Assembly (NCBI RefSeq): GCF_021730395.1
Contig: NC_069371.1
Span: 47,006,001 to 47,070,000 of the forward strand
DNA: 64,000 bases
Source: Mercenaria mercenaria
Lineage: Eukaryota; Mollusca; Bivalvia; Venerida; Veneridae
Direction of reading: 5' to 3'
The notes below the pieces were generated by a model, which saw only the letters and a list, made by a program, of their open reading frames with translations, did not search any database and was not told the DNA's origin. The position numbers and the translations under genes are program-made. Numbering within the stretch: position 1 is the stretch's first letter; each line of letters starts with the position of its first letter. This document shows, in pieces, positions 23,433 to 37,159 of the stretch.

Positions 23433-24656
23433 TCATAAATATAGTTTATGTAATCTTGTTAACGTGGTTGGATGTTTGAAATCAGAAGTTTCGAAACTTT
23501 TTATTGTAGCTAAAATATGAAGTCTGTCATTTCCTTCGGCAATTGATAGAACCTCTTTCCAGCTGTTGTCATCGCAATATCTGCGATGCCTAACCAAGTG
23601 TCCATTTTTCGCAACTTTATAGCACATGATAACATTAATTTGTCGCAGTATAACAGCAAGAAAATTGTTACCAACGGTTATCAAATTGGACGGAGGGGAT
23701 TCCATCTTAAGCTCGACAATTGTCTTTTCTCTTTCAAAGTCAAATGACTTTACTAATTCCTTTTCAGCGATTATTAATTTACCAAAGTACATTGCGACTT
23801 CGTTTCCATTCTTTTTAATTCTGGAAATTGTGTCTGACAGTTGTTCCAATATTTCATTACATTTATTTGTACATGTACTTGTATCATTTGTTTGAACGAG
23901 CTTATTTTCTTTAACAATACTTGTATTTGGTGCAAATAAACTTTCATCAGTTTGGACTGTCTTGCAATTCTTGGTCTGAATTTCAAAGCTTGCAGAACAA
24001 TCATCTGTTTCGTTATCTTCTAGCGGCTTCTCGGTGACAAGTCCAAAGCTTATAGGTTTGCTCAGAAGGTCCTTGGATATTTCACTTGGTACAAAGTCGA
24101 AGTCGTTCACAACAACGACTGTTTGAATTTTCTCTCTGCCGATTATTTCATATCTTTTTGCCTTTTCATAGCAATTTCCGATTTCATCACAGTTCAACGA
24201 CGTTTTACAAATATCGAGTTTATTCATTACAGCCTGTACTTCGCGGTCAAAATTCGCCAAATCCATCAATTTTGTCGTGATGGTATCTTCTGTTTCTTTC
24301 TCCTTGGAGAGTGCTAACCTTTTACAATCGAATAAACCTTCGTCAATTTTTGCAGTTAAACTGTCTTTTAGACTATCGATGTTGTCTATAGCTGCCGAAC
24401 AAACAGTTTTTACACGTCCTTTCCTTTCTATGAGTTTAGCTGTTTCTTTAGAAAGAATTAACCGAATCATTGACAATTTTTGTCTTGTAGTTTCAATATC
24501 ATTTGATATTTCACTAACATCCTGACAAAGTTTATGTTCAAGAAACATGCATTTGGCGCAACCAAGTAAGTTATGAGTTTTACAAAAGAATTCCAATTTC
24601 AAATCATGAGTTGTACAGTTGTTACAGTCTGAATCCGAAGTGCTGCCGATATCCAT
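23433..24656 (-). CDS. B-box zinc-finger coiled-coil protein (TRIM-like, no RING), single exon
   Basis: An uninterrupted 407-aa frame from ATG 24656 to the stop at 23433. Residues 14-44 hold a canonical B-box type 2 zinc site: C14-x2-H17, C25-x2-H28, C33-x2-C36, H41-x2-C44. Residues about 45-175 are rich in heptads (IETTRQKLSMIRLILSKETA), consistent with the coiled coil of TRIM proteins. The rest is poorly conserved, acidic in the middle, and ends without a clear NHL, SPRY or filamin domain. Bivalves have large intronless families of such TRIM56/TRIM45-like B-box proteins, some tied to innate immunity. Lack of a RING means E3 ligase activity cannot be assumed. No breaks are present, so the gene looks intact. 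Confidence 0.85.
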   Translation of the reverse strand: MDIGSTSDSDCNNCTTHDLKLEFFCKTHNLLGCAKCMFLEHKLCQDVSEISNDIETTRQKLSMIRLILSKETAKLIERKGRVKTVCSAAIDNIDSLKDSLTAKIDEGLFDCKRLALSKEKETEDTITTKLMDLANFDREVQAVMNKLDICKTSLNCDEIGNCYEKAKRYEIIGREKIQTVVVVNDFDFVPSEISKDLLSKPISFGLVTEKPLEDNETDDCSASFEIQTKNCKTVQTDESLFAPNTSIVKENKLVQTNDTSTCTNKCNEILEQLSDTISRIKKNGNEVAMYFGKLIIAEKELVKSFDFEREKTIVELKMESPPSNLITVGNNFLAVILRQINVIMCYKVAKNGHLVRHRRYCDDNSWKEVLSIAEGNDRLHILATIKSFETSDFKHPTTLTRLHKLYL

Positions 24657-25110
24657 ATTCAGTTAAATTCGTATTCCGTAACCATTTCAGGTCTGTCTAC
24701 ATTAACTCGTTGTATTTGCATTATCTAAGATAACGTTATCACTTATGTTAGTGTGATATCAATTATCTATTTAAAGGTGGTTATTTAAGTTTTGTTCGAG
24801 TGATAGATTTGTACGAAACTTTTGAATCTGATCGGGTATACTTATTATGTTCACTTATTGCTTAATACAAGTTCATAAAGTTAATATTATCCTTGTTCTG
24901 CCTAATATCTTGGTTTCGCAACAAGATAGACTGAAAATAAATAAGCTCTAAAGCAACAAACAAAACTTCCCATTTGGGTCAGAGTTCTGAAGTAACAAAA
25001 TGGAAATGTAAAAAAAAGACATTACTTAGTATACTGAATTCAAAAGAAATATTCTTTGATACATTATATGTACTTTTATATATAGTAATGTGTGGTAATT
25101 ACAATATTAA
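24657..25110. promoter_or_regulatory. 5' flank of the B-box gene
   Basis: This holds the presumed promoter by position only. No convincing TATA or known factor site could be singled out. Confidence 0.25.
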
Positions 25111-25243
25111 TCATTGGGTTTGTTTGTGACAAAATGCAATTTGTGATAAATAGGGGGTAGCGAAGACGTAAGCTAGGTTCCCATATTAATCAAACTGATC
25201 CAAAATATCTCTGTAGAGAGTCACTAACAAACCCAATAAATGA
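25111..25243. mobile_element. Small MITE-like inverted-repeat element
   Basis: The left end TCATTGGGTTTGTTTGTGAC and right end GTCACTAACAAACCCAATAA, then ATGA, are inverted repeats of about 20 bp enclosing ~90 bp of non-coding DNA. No further copy was noticed in the window. Confidence 0.55.
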
Positions 25244-28200
25244 ATTGTTTTACTTACTACTTGTTTTTAGCTTAACCAGACTTGAAAATCTACTTGTCCT
25301 CCACAGAAATATAGGGGTCATCATGTGGCCACCTTTTAAGCAATGGAAATGCTAGAACAGGAGGTAATACAATATTGTTATTCTAATTACAAAACAAATC
25401 CAAATTGAATGAAAATATGTTCTAATAAAGAATCCAATCATATGCAAATGGGCGTTTTATTCCTTAAATAAATCAATCTTTAACAGAACCTTGATTGAGA
25501 GACCACGTTCATAAAGAGACGACTTGCACTGCAAGCCCACTTTTGCAGTTTCTTTTTATGTTCCTAAAGAACAAATTATATTGTGTCAGGAGACCATTTT
25601 TGTTATGAAACCACTTTATGTCCTTCCCTTGGATGGTCTCTAATGCAAGTTTTACTGTATACAAAAGTATTCATATATTGTTGCTGAAATATGATTGACC
25701 ACCTTTAAATATTGAAATCACATACTGCAGCCCGTTATCTCGAGACGATTTTGGCCCTTTTAACGGCTTTGTATTTACAATACTTTAAATAGTGATAATA
25801 AAAGTGTACTGAAATGCCATTTCTTTCCTTGCATTTACATATGTAATATTTCTATCTGTAATTTACATTTACCTACGGTAATTTGCTCTGATCTATTCAT
25901 TATAAAATACATTGCACGAAATATATTTTGCGCGTACAATCATGAAAAACATGGCAATGAAATACACCTTGACTACTTGTATTCATTTTCGATCGCCTTT
26001 GTTCACAGAGCTGCCTGTTTTTTGTTCAATAACAGTCTGTAAAGAACAAGTGTAACAACATGACTTTTAAGGATAGATTATTGTCATAATTAAGTCTTTG
26101 TCAGTCTTATGTATAAACTTCAATCATGATATGTCATTAATTCATTGGTGGGTGCTAGGGTATTAGGTAGAGAAAATAGTGACTTTTGTAAGCAGGCTTT
26201 GTAACATGTATGAGGAGGTTGTCTACAGACAATATTTGGCTGTTTTGGTTAATGAGAAGGAGCCACATATGCTCCATTGATATTCGATATCTCAACCCTG
26301 TTTCAGCAATCTTAAGACGCACTAAATTACTAAGTAGTTTAACAAATAACCAAACAAGATTATGTGGGATAAGGTCGTTACTTTATTATAATTTTTTAAA
26401 TAAATATTATGGCATATTATAAATATATAACATGGTATATAGAAAAATAATGAGAAGATATCAAAGACAGTGCTCCAGCTAGGATGCATGGAAGCAACAT
26501 AGCAACACGAGGGTGCAGAAAACTATGATAATAAGCGCATAATATACTAGACCTATTAGGTAATTGAAAGTTTAGTCATTCTCACTAATGGGAAACTAGG
26601 CAAAGATGTTCTCATAGATTCCAATGAAATCAGATGATAACGAACTATATTGATTGTATATACGTAATAAAATGCATTTAGTACGAATTCCTGTTAAAGT
26701 ACAAAAAAACAAAGCAAAGTCCGAAGCAAGGTGAGATAGTCCCCCGATTCTTTGCTTAATTGTATAAATTTGTTTAAACATTTATGCATAATACATGAAA
26801 ATGTATATCCATTACAACACGAGTACGGACACGAGTGCTAGGGAAGGTGCTATAACAGAAATTGTTACAACAGATTTAAAACCATCCATGCAACAATTGA
26901 CTGAGCTAACTACCAGACTTGGATTAAATAGTGGGGATGGTGGGGGGTGTGGGGGGATTTAATGTCTGTTTCAACATACTCATGTGTTAGAGATTTGTAG
27001 CAAAGTTATCCACAAATAATATCAACAATATATACGGACCTACACGTACATATAATAAAATGTAACTTTCAACTGATCACTAATAATCGCATGGCCGATA
27101 AATAGAAAACAGCCCTGTTTATATGACAGTCAATCCTTGGACTTAGTGAACGGCCGACCACACGGTCAAGGCCCATCTCTAACGGTTAAAAGGCGCCCAC
27201 CTAATAACACCAATATTACGGATGACCACCTGGACGCGAGGTTGCAGCTACAAGAAGGCCAACCTAGAAACAAGAGCATTTTAGATACTGTTGTAGTATC
27301 GTGAAGTCTTTCAAAGACATGCCAAATAACTTGTGGATCATTATAAAGTTTTGGCTCACATAACACGGACAATGTATATACAAGACCAACAAGACAGAAT
27401 AAGACCCTCGATACCAAACTTCGGACAAAGCATTTAAGTTAAATATCATGAAATAAGTCACGATTACAAAATAACTCTGAGTCACTAGATTAATGATAAA
27501 TTGACTTAATCATCACTAATCATTTTCACAAAGTAGAAAACACATCACTAATTCGACCCACAAAAGACCGTACGTATAATTTATTTTATATGATATTCTG
27601 TATTGAAAAGTTTATTTCAAGCATATGATTATATGTAGCTTAACTTCATCAAACATTCTGAATTAAAAAGTTAACATAGTTTATCAATAGTTATAATTCT
27701 GTCCTGAACAGTTTATTTCCGACAAGTATAGCACATCATCACTTTTATATACAGTAGATTTTCGAAGCCGAGTGACATCGTTGATGCAGCAGTAAATTTG
27801 CCAGTATCGGGGCCCAGCGGTATGGTACAAATTGTGGCGCTGAAATATATTAAACTTGACGGCAGAAATGTGTTAAAACAACATATTTACAATAAAATGA
27901 ATCTGGGAAAGGTGGGAGGGAATTTTTGTAAGCGATCTGTCTTCTACAAATTTCAGATGAAGAAGGCACTTGCCACTACACTAAATCTGCTCATGAAAAA
28001 ACCGTGGGATTAATACTTGCCAAACTAGTATTTAAACTGATATGACTAAAAATATAAATCCAGGTGCGGATAAGCAGATAGGTGTTAGGTAGACACTTCA
28101 ATGACACTATTTCACTCTTGTGAATTCATGCAGCTGTGTGTAAAACATTACAGCTATTATTGCTTGAGAAATGTATTTCAAGTTCTGACATCATCGACCG

Positions 28201-31200
28201 GTAATCTTCCTACCAGTTCCAAAAATGATGATTTGTCCTTTCTGCCAAGTCGACAATTGGAGATTGGCAAAGTTGTCTGCTTTAATATAATTAAACGGGA
28301 TTGTGGTCGAAGCATACTGTTCTGTAAAAGACCTGTATATGAGGTAAGAACATAAGACATTCGCCCGTCGAGTAGCGCTTAACATTTTTGGTATCTAATG
28401 ATAGGTAGAAATATCACTTATAGTTTAACAGATGTTAGACTTATCAAAGACCGTTGGCAGGGTAACTGCAAAAAAACCTAAAGACTTCATAAATGTATGA
28501 AAACAAAATTTTGTAATCTTTAATAACCTTAATAAAATTTATCATGTCTTAGTTTGCATAACTGATAAGTTAACACACTTGTGCTATTTTAATCCAAATA
28601 CCTTACTTACCCTTTCCTAAAATATAACGCTGGAAATTGTGTTATTCCATAATATATTAAGCATACATCAGTCTTTACGTACTATACAAAATTCATGCGA
28701 AGCATCCGAAAACTTAAAATCATAAAATATCATTTATACATGTCACAAAATGTGATATCATTATTTTCCATGTAGTAATCAATTTGCATGTTTGTAGTAC
28801 GTATACACTTGTATATAAGTTACTTGTCAATGAATATTCTGCTGAAATATTTCATATTTTAAATTAGTATACTGAGCAATATATATAGGTACAGAATATT
28901 TCCTTTAGTATTTTAATGCAAGTATTTACACTACTTAAACATCTGCATAATTTATTTGTGTTTCAAGTATCTGTTTCAAAGATTTTCAAAATACATCTCA
29001 TCATTGATAAAAAAAAACAACAGATATTTGCTGTTTCGCATTTTAATAGAATGCAGCGGAATGGACCAGCTGCGAAGCTTGACCAGCGTGTTCAAATAAG
29101 TATGATAAAACAATTTGCTCTCGTTTAATATTCACGGTAATGCATACAATATAATTGCATTTTTATGAAGAATGGCAACTTAAAGATCATAGTCGATACT
29201 TACTGAATACCAATTAGATGTTAAAAGTTCATAGTATTTTAATTCACTTCAAAGTGTTACTACATTAGTACCTTATGTACTCAACTCCTCCTACATTTTC
29301 CATTCAGGTAAAATGAAACTTGGTATCTATAATCGTTACAATGCAGAAGATTTGCGCATATTATCTAAACTTTTATGTCCAATTATTTGTTCTTTATTTA
29401 ACCGCTTTTTTACTTAATAATATTTCTACTACAGTTTTATCAATGCACTCAATATTTCCTTCTATTCTCATTCCAATTTAACTAAAACGTCATAAAGTAT
29501 ATCTTAAAACATAATTCCTTCATCTTAGTGTGTCTTAAAAAGTGTCAGTAAATCAGGTAATGTGACCATACTTTCTACATGTATAGTATGTGCAGTACTG
29601 TAAACCTAGAAATGTTCGCGGATACTATGTTTCGCGTTTTTCAAAACGTGGACATTTTCGCGGATAATGTACGATTTCAAAGCGATGAGATATTTTATGT
29701 CACGAAAGTATACGTTGTTAAGATAGAACTAAACTTAGATCTTTTTCCTTGACAACCCGATAACACCTATTGACAAATTAAATCTCATATTCATAGACAA
29801 ATTTTCTACAACTATTTTTAGAATTTAAATTATCTTTGCATGGTATTTTGTATATCTCACGCGAGTTACCGCATACATACCCTTTCTTACATGAATGACT
29901 GAAGTGTGAACATGATAGTACCGTATGTCCAATAAGAATTTTAATCTTACTGATGCATCTACTTCAAATGTGTAATGCATGTGTCAAAAACGTTTCTTAG
30001 TAAGCAGTAGAAGAAGCAGTCTACAGAGAAATACCTTTCGGATAAGCTATCATCAATATGTTGGCAGTGGCTCTGATTTTTTCTACATTTTCTTTTCAGA
30101 ATACACCATATCTTCAGAAACACTCCTTGCTTGATAAATACGTTAATATATTTCATTACTTGGTCACCATAGGAGAAACCCTACAACACAATTATATGTA
30201 TATCCGTTCTATTCTGTTCAAGTAAATATTCATATCATGATATAATATTAAGAGTTTAAAGGAAGGCAATTGCTTTTGCCATGACTGACTGTTAATAAAA
30301 ACATTGTACATGCAAATTTTGAAGAGATATTATTACAAAAATTGCAGTATAACTTTGACTGCGATTGCAAATATGCTATAAAAAATTGTTTAGTAATATA
30401 AATACCAATCATGTACAATGCCGAATGTCTTGAACAACATGAATATGTTATTGATAACTGCGCTAAAATGCCATATCAAATCGTAACAAGCATTGTCTAC
30501 TATGGAATGAACCTTAACATCATTATCTTAGATAAAAATGTTATTTTTAGTCATATATAATGTTCAGCTATCACATGCATATAGTTCTGAAGACCAAGGA
30601 GTCTATTGCAAATGACATGTTCTTTATTCACTTTGTTATTGTACCGTTATATCACCAAGATCCCAAGAACACTATAGTCTCATAACTATTTCACATATTA
30701 CAGCTATTTAATTTCAAACCAGTCCCATTGACAGTTTCTGCATATGTCGTAATCGTTGGGATCCCGTCTTCGGAAGTCTGTCAAGGTTCTTCCAAGCAGT
30801 CAGACATGACGAAAATCATCATATGAGTGTACCGACGAATAGCATAACAGTAGATCTAAGTGAACGTGTTATCTTGAAAATATAAAGAAACAGAACGAAG
30901 CAACTCTCCGATACCAATGGGTTTTTGGGTTAGGAGGGTTAAAAATTTTAAGAGAAACAAAATAGTCGACCTTCCTGCTTGAATCCAGCACGGAAAATGA
31001 CAATTTCACGCCTGACCTCTATGTCGTCACTTATTTATGGCATCACCAATTGCATGCGACCAAAGCAACAAGCCCGGAGGAGGTTTCTCCCTTAATACAG
31101 AATGGGGACCAGATAACTGCACTCATTTAAAGATAGGCTGTAAATGAGTGGATTTATTACAGTAATTTATCATTTTGTAGTAAGTCATTCTGCTTACATG

Positions 31201-31400
31201 TACACTGAAATAAGAATGAATGTGTATTGAAATTGTAACGTTTCATGTGTAGAGTATGTTACAGACTTACTCCACTGTACATCATACTACTTCTTAACTT
31301 TACAGAAATACAGCTTGTAACACCATCAATTTATGTTTGTGTTGCTCTCTACCTTATATGAAAATTTTATGCTAAATTAAATACATTATATGTGACCATG
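25244..31400. other. Long AT-rich region with no certain gene
   Basis: About 6 kb with no recognisable domain. Noted within it: a degenerate repeat at 25490-25665 with GAGACCAC / GGTCTCTAATGCAAG ends; a G-rich stretch at 26933-26957 that could form a quadruplex; exon-like open segments at 27780-27915 and 28172-28345 without a recognised family; and a TTCGCGG..TTTCGCG repeat fragment near 29600-29720. I could not assign a gene. Confidence 0.4.
28172..28345 (+). other. Possible coding exon, unrecognised
   Basis: An open frame of about 57 codons with reasonable amino-acid mix (…RQLEIGKVVCFNIIKRDCGR…) is bounded by ATTTCAAG on the left and GAG followed by GTAAGAAC on the right, a good donor. An open segment at 27780-27915 upstream ends in AAAG followed by GTGGGA. 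The two could be exons of one gene, but no family was recognised and the left boundary is weak. Confidence 0.2.
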
Positions 31401-34400
31401 ACTGAGAAAATGGGTCCAGATGAGGAAATTTGACATTTTCAGATTTTTGCATATTTAGAAAGTACATCCATTCAGAAATAAATCCTGAAAATTTCAGAGG
31501 AAAATCTTCAATATATTGAGTTTTATGACATTTTTTGTAACACAGATATTAAAAGTAAAAATAGAACATTTCAGTTAATATCCTTTATTTCAAGTTTATT
31601 TGTCACTGGTAATAGTTCACAATTGTAAGATAGGTTTATCTTCAGTTACAATGGCAGGATCTAATATAGATCCCTACTTAATACACAAATTGTTAATCAA
31701 TTAAAATCGACAAGCTTTCAATAAAAATCATTACTCATATTGTGTTACCATGGCAACAACTATATTAAATTCCCTTTTTCTACATGCAAATACTTAAAAA
31801 AAACATTTTCACTTGAAATAAGGTTTCAAAAAGTAAAATATTTGAAAAAAAATGTATTTTTAAATATGGCATGAAAATTTCACACAAAAATATCCAAAAT
31901 GTTTGATTTTATAACCATCTTTATGACATGGGTAATAACCATAAGAAAAAGAAATTTTAGTCATTTTTCTTCACAAGTAATCTTTCACTTGCTGGTAATA
32001 AATGAGTTTTTTTTTAAAATAAATGAAACTTCTATTATTATGAAATTTTATACTAGTGATGCTTACTTAAAAGTAGAAAAATTTAATCAATTTTAATTTT
32101 CCATATCATGTATTAAAACATTATTAAAATTGCGTTACCATGGCAACATATGCATTAATTTCCCTTTTCTTCAATAGTTGTAAAATAGAAGCTTAACTTG
32201 AAAGAATGTTTATAGTAAGTTATATATAATAAAAGTATAGGTATTCATAAATAAAATCTGAAGATTTAACATAAAAATCTTAAAAATGTTTGGTTTTATG
32301 ACAGTTTTTGTACAATTGGCAAAATCCATAAGATTTAGGCATTATCATCATTGTGTCTTCATAGCTTGTCATACAATTGTTGGTAATAAATGTCTATTTT
32401 AAACCTTTTGTTACTATGAAATTGTATACTTTAGAAGCTTATTCAAAGTAGGAAAATACTGACAATTAAAATTGTCAATATTATCTATGAAAACACTATT
32501 CATATTGCGTTACCATGGCAACATATGCATTATATTCTTTTTTCTACAGTAGAATTTCAAAATAGATGCTTTATTTGAAAAATGTTTCCAATAATCTGAA
32601 TTCTTGAAAGTATAGATATTCAAAAGCAAAATCTGAAAATTCCAGACGAAAATATTAAATAAAGTTTGGTGCTATGATAGGTTTGGTAATATGGGTATTA
32701 ACCATAAGTATAAACTATTTAAGCCATTGTTTCTTCAGTTTGTGTTTTTCACTTACTGTTAATAACTGGCTATCTTTAAATACATGGATCTTCTATTATA
32801 ATAAAAATTATGTATATTTAGATTTTCACTTAAAGAGCAAATATCTAGCTAACAAAAATCCTTTACATTTTTTATAAAAGATGGTAAAATTGTGTTACCA
32901 TGGCAACATATACATCTGATTCTGTTTCCAACATTAAAACTTTAAAACAAGAGATAAATCTGGAAAAGTGATTCATTAAGTTGGATATTATATAGTTTAT
33001 GTATTCAAAAATAGAATCCGAAGATTTCTTGTAAAAATATAAAATATGTTAGGTTTTATGATAGATTTCGTTACATGAGTATAACCATAAGAGTAAGACA
33101 TTTCTGTCATTGTTTCTTCTTAATCTGTCTTTCACCTCTGGTAATAAATGACTATTAAAAAAAAAAAACATATATTACTAGGAAATTTTGAATTGTAGAT
33201 GCTTATTATAAAGTAGAAAAATACAGCTAATTTAAAATCATATTTTCTAAGAAAAAATATTCAAATTGCGTTACCATGGCAACATAAGTATTAAACTCCT
33301 TTTTTTCTATTATCATACTTTAAAACAACAGACTAATTTGAAATTATGTTTCTAATAAGTTAGATATTTGAAAGTATAAGTATCCAGGAAAAGAAATGTG
33401 AAAAACACACAAAACTACTTTCAAATACTCTAAAATACTCAGTTTTATGGTATGTTTTGTAACAAAAGTAATTATCGTAAGAACATAACATTTCAGTCAT
33501 TCCTTCTGCATCATTTGTTTTTCACTGGCTAATTATAATGGAAAATATTAAAGAAAGTGAACATTCTATTACAATGGAATTATACATTGTATATCCCTAA
33601 TTGAAAATACAAATCAATAACTTCTATGAAACATAATTTGAATTATGTAACCATGGCAACATATACACTAAATTCCTTTATCTAAAACTAGATGCCCACG
33701 GGCAACATGTCGAGCCCGTCAGCTGTCAAAAGGACTGGGAGTTGCACACAACACTCTGTCTCATTGAGGCAAACATTTATGCCAGTTAAAAAAATGATTA
33801 CATAAAGTTACAATATAAGTTATTTGTAGTAACAACAAAGGGAAGTAAATCTTAAAAAAAAAAAAAAATCTAAGTCCATACAAAAATCCTTACCAATAGA
33901 GATAGGTCAAAATATGCCTCAAAATTGGATGTAACATGCATGTTGTACTACAGCAAAGTGGTCTTGATTTTTCCCTATTGATAACTTAGTCATACATACT
34001 CAAGACTCTTTCATTTCTATAACAGCATGATTCACAGTTGGTTACCATGGCAACATATATAAAGCAATAGTTTTGGTATTGTAAGGTTGCATTCAACATG
34101 TATGTACATGTCAATAAATATCAACTGAGTTGGTTAAACATGTCTTCCTTCATACTACAATTCACTTTCTCAGGTAGTGTAACTAAAATTATAATGTAGA
34201 TAGCACAAAAGATGAAACATCTTAGAACTACTGGTATCAGTATACAACAGTCAACTTTATTCATCAATTCTATGACAAAATCATTATATCTGTATTTGAT
34301 AATCTCCTGAAACATAGAGTAATTCTTCAGTAGTTTTCTATTAAAGTGTATATTTTGATAGCATAGTCATACATTCTCAAGACCCTCTAATTACTATAAA

Positions 34401-34450
34401 AGCATGATGTACAGTTGGTAACCATTGCGACATATCTAAAAATGGTTTTG
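31400..34450. repeat. About 380-bp tandem array with an X-box-like palindrome in every unit
   Basis: At least six, and with divergent copies eight, units of 375-394 bp. Each has GTTACCATGGCAAC or a close variant: 31744, 32134, 32509, 32894, 33270, 33647 (GTAACC form), 34041 and a worn copy at 34418. Other shared pieces are TTTTATGACA..TTTGTAAC, TTTCACTTGCTGGTAATAAATG and TGAAATTTTATACT. The palindrome fits the RFX X-box consensus GTNRCC-RGYAAC. The 33690-33800 portion holds another repeat (ACTAGATGCCCACGGGCAAC). The array lies 3' of the gene ending at 34685. Confidence 0.8.
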
Positions 34451-35362
34451 TTATGGTACCATAGCATTTAAAATGCATGTTTTAAATGTTTCTGTCAATA
34501 AACTCTTAATGGACTTGTATGAATATACAACTGTCAACATTATTTACCAAAAGGCAACATATCTTCTTTAAACATCAAAAAGCATACTTTTCTTAATACA
34601 CACAGTTATGAATGTCTGTATATATAGTTTCCGCAAGGTTCCTTTGAAATTGAAATCTCAGACAGTACTTTTTGTATGAACTTTTTAATTCAACAACAGT
34701 TTTTTTCTCTTACAGCCACTTCCCTTTTTCCAGTTCTCAGAGCAATCCTCGTTGATTACAATTTCAGTCTTTGGCACAATTGGTTTTGGACAAATTGATT
34801 CCTTTGATTTTTCAGATAAACAATGTTCTCTAATATGTTCATAAAGGTACCATTGTCTGGCTGGTGTCAATCCAGGACAAGGAGACACATTTGGCAATGT
34901 ACCCTTGGAGGAGACATTTTTAGCAAGCTGACTGATACAACTGGACTGTCACTTAAGATTTTCACATTAACAATTCCAGGTGCTTCTGCAGATATGAAAA
35001 AGTGGTGATACTTGGTAATGTTCTTTAAAGGTTTAAAATACTGTGACAAGAAAGTTCTCCACTGATAGAATGTGACAGGCTTTGAACCATCATTGACCAA
35101 CTGTGCAATGTTATGACCTTTCTTTGAAGACTGATCCACTGTGTCTGCAATGTCGTGTAAGGTCTCAGCATTTACCCTCCTCCATCGATTTTTCCAAATT
35201 CCAAAGTGCCAGTCGGGTTCAAACTTTGTATGGCCTGCAATCATCGTTGAATACTCAATTGATCTATGATATCCTGTAATAAATAGGTAAATCAGTACAT
35301 ATTTTATTTTAAACAATAAACCTGGGTGTCATCTGGGGTTTTTTTTTTCATTAATTATTTTA

Positions 35363-35408
35363 TGTATCATTAATTACATAAAAGTATCATTAATTACATA
35401 AAAGTATC
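35363..35408. repeat. Short direct repeat in intron 3
   Basis: GTATCATTAATTACATAAAA occurs twice in tandem, with a third partial copy just before. Simple slippage repeat in the last intron of the HFDN-core gene. Confidence 0.6.
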
Positions 35409-36920
35409 ACCGACTGATAAAGGATTATTCTTACAACCAATGCTACCACAAATTGCCAGACAGACTGACAACAGGATGCGGCCAGTATATAAAATGTACT
35501 TTGTTTGTAGATTGTGATAAGTGCAAATAGCATGTTGAACAAGCACATTTATTGTTATCATTATGTTAGCCCTTAACCTGCTAAACTTGTAAAATAGACT
35601 ACCCCATCTTTCAGTAGAGACAGTACCATTTATAGTTTAAAGGTGTTCTCATAGAAAATGTGTCGACTGAATAGCAAACAGTGCAGATCATGACCAGACT
35701 GCACATACATATCTCATGCAGTCCAACAGTTAAAATCAGACAAAGTTTTAACAGCTTTCAAAGAGATAAAAATATAGGGGTTGTTACCTAGTAAAACTCT
35801 CCACAGACCATACCACAGCACAATGTTGTTTTTATTCTGACCAGCAGCATTGTCAAAATGGAATTTGCCGTCTATCTCCCCATGACCATACCAATATAGG
35901 TAGTGGTGTACCATGCTGACAACACTGTCTGCCCCCTTACCAATTGAGTCACTTTCATCCACAAGATAAAACACTTGTTTTCCTGAAAAAAAATTAAGTC
36001 CTTACCATATATCAGAAACCTTTACAGTCTTCAGTCTAATCAAAATTCATTCCTGGGGCAATAAAATTTATTAAAATGTTATAGAAGAATATGATTATAG
36101 TAAATGCAGTGAGATTTTTACATCATTTAGGTTAATGTCAAACTTTTACTGTGTAGAATGTGAAAGAAAATTGACCCAGCTGTTATGATAACTGTGTATA
36201 GAGTGCGAAGCTAGAAAAATCTTTGTTCTTTAAAAAAGATTACTGACTTGTACCTCTGTGAATCTACTTCATTCTGAAAGTTACTGAGATACACTAGTAC
36301 TTTTAATTATTTCTTTCACCTCACATCTTCTTAGTCAGAAATTGTTCATTAATTTTGAAAATAATCACATCAAAATCAATTTATTAGAAAAAAAAAACAA
36401 TTTATTGATATGTTTTAATTTTAATTAATAAATCAAAATTCTTATTATTTATAATTATTTTCAGTTTAATAAGATATAATGTTATACAAGTACTGTGTTA
36501 AGCATTCAAAATGTTCTTGTACAGTTTTGACAGAGATATGAATAAATAATTACATGAAAATTACAATAGGAGCTAGTGGATGCATGTTGCTTACCTGATC
36601 CCTCACAGCACATCCCAAATACGTTGCATTTTCTTGGGGTCTTGAAGTAAACAGGGCCAACTTCCTGGCTGTAATGGGGTATATGTACCTGTTGAGCATA
36701 GTCCCAGCTGTAGTGGAACGAGCCATCAAAGGAACATGGTATATTATCTGAAAGAAGATACATTACATGTAAGTTGCAAACATAACCTAAATATTACATT
36801 AAGTAATATGAAATGTTTTTATTAACTTACCACAAAATAATTTTAAAGTTATCATAGAATCCATTTTCTAAGTTTTTCACACAGCAAGGCTCAAATATTG
36901 AAAAAAAAAAAATCATTATA

Positions 36921-37159
36921 TGAGCCGTGCCATGAGAAAACAAACATAGTGCGTTTGGGACCAGCATGGATCCCTACCAGACTGCGCATCCGTATAGTCT
37001 GGCCAGGACTCTTGTTGGTCACTTTCAAAGTCTTGATTGCAATTATGGAAACTGTTAGCAAACATCATGGATCCTGACCAGACTGCATGGATGTGCAGGC
37101 TGGTAGGGATCCATGCTGGCCGCAAACACACTATGTTTGTTTTCTAATGGGGCGGCTCA
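36921..37159. mobile_element. Nested-palindrome foldback element, copy 2
   Basis: Same ends as the copy at 8.7 kb (TGAGCCGTGCCATGAGAAAA left, GGGGCGGCTCA right) but more diverged inside. TA lies on both sides and may be the target duplication. It is inserted in intron 1 of the HFDN-core gene. Confidence 0.8.

Noticed and set aside
26933-26957. G-quadruplex regulatory element
   Set aside because: The G-runs allow it, but no gene or promoter is nearby to give it a role.
31400-34450. CRISPR array
   Set aside because: The repeated unit is about 380 bp and the whole unit is repeated; the setting is eukaryotic with introns and no cas genes.
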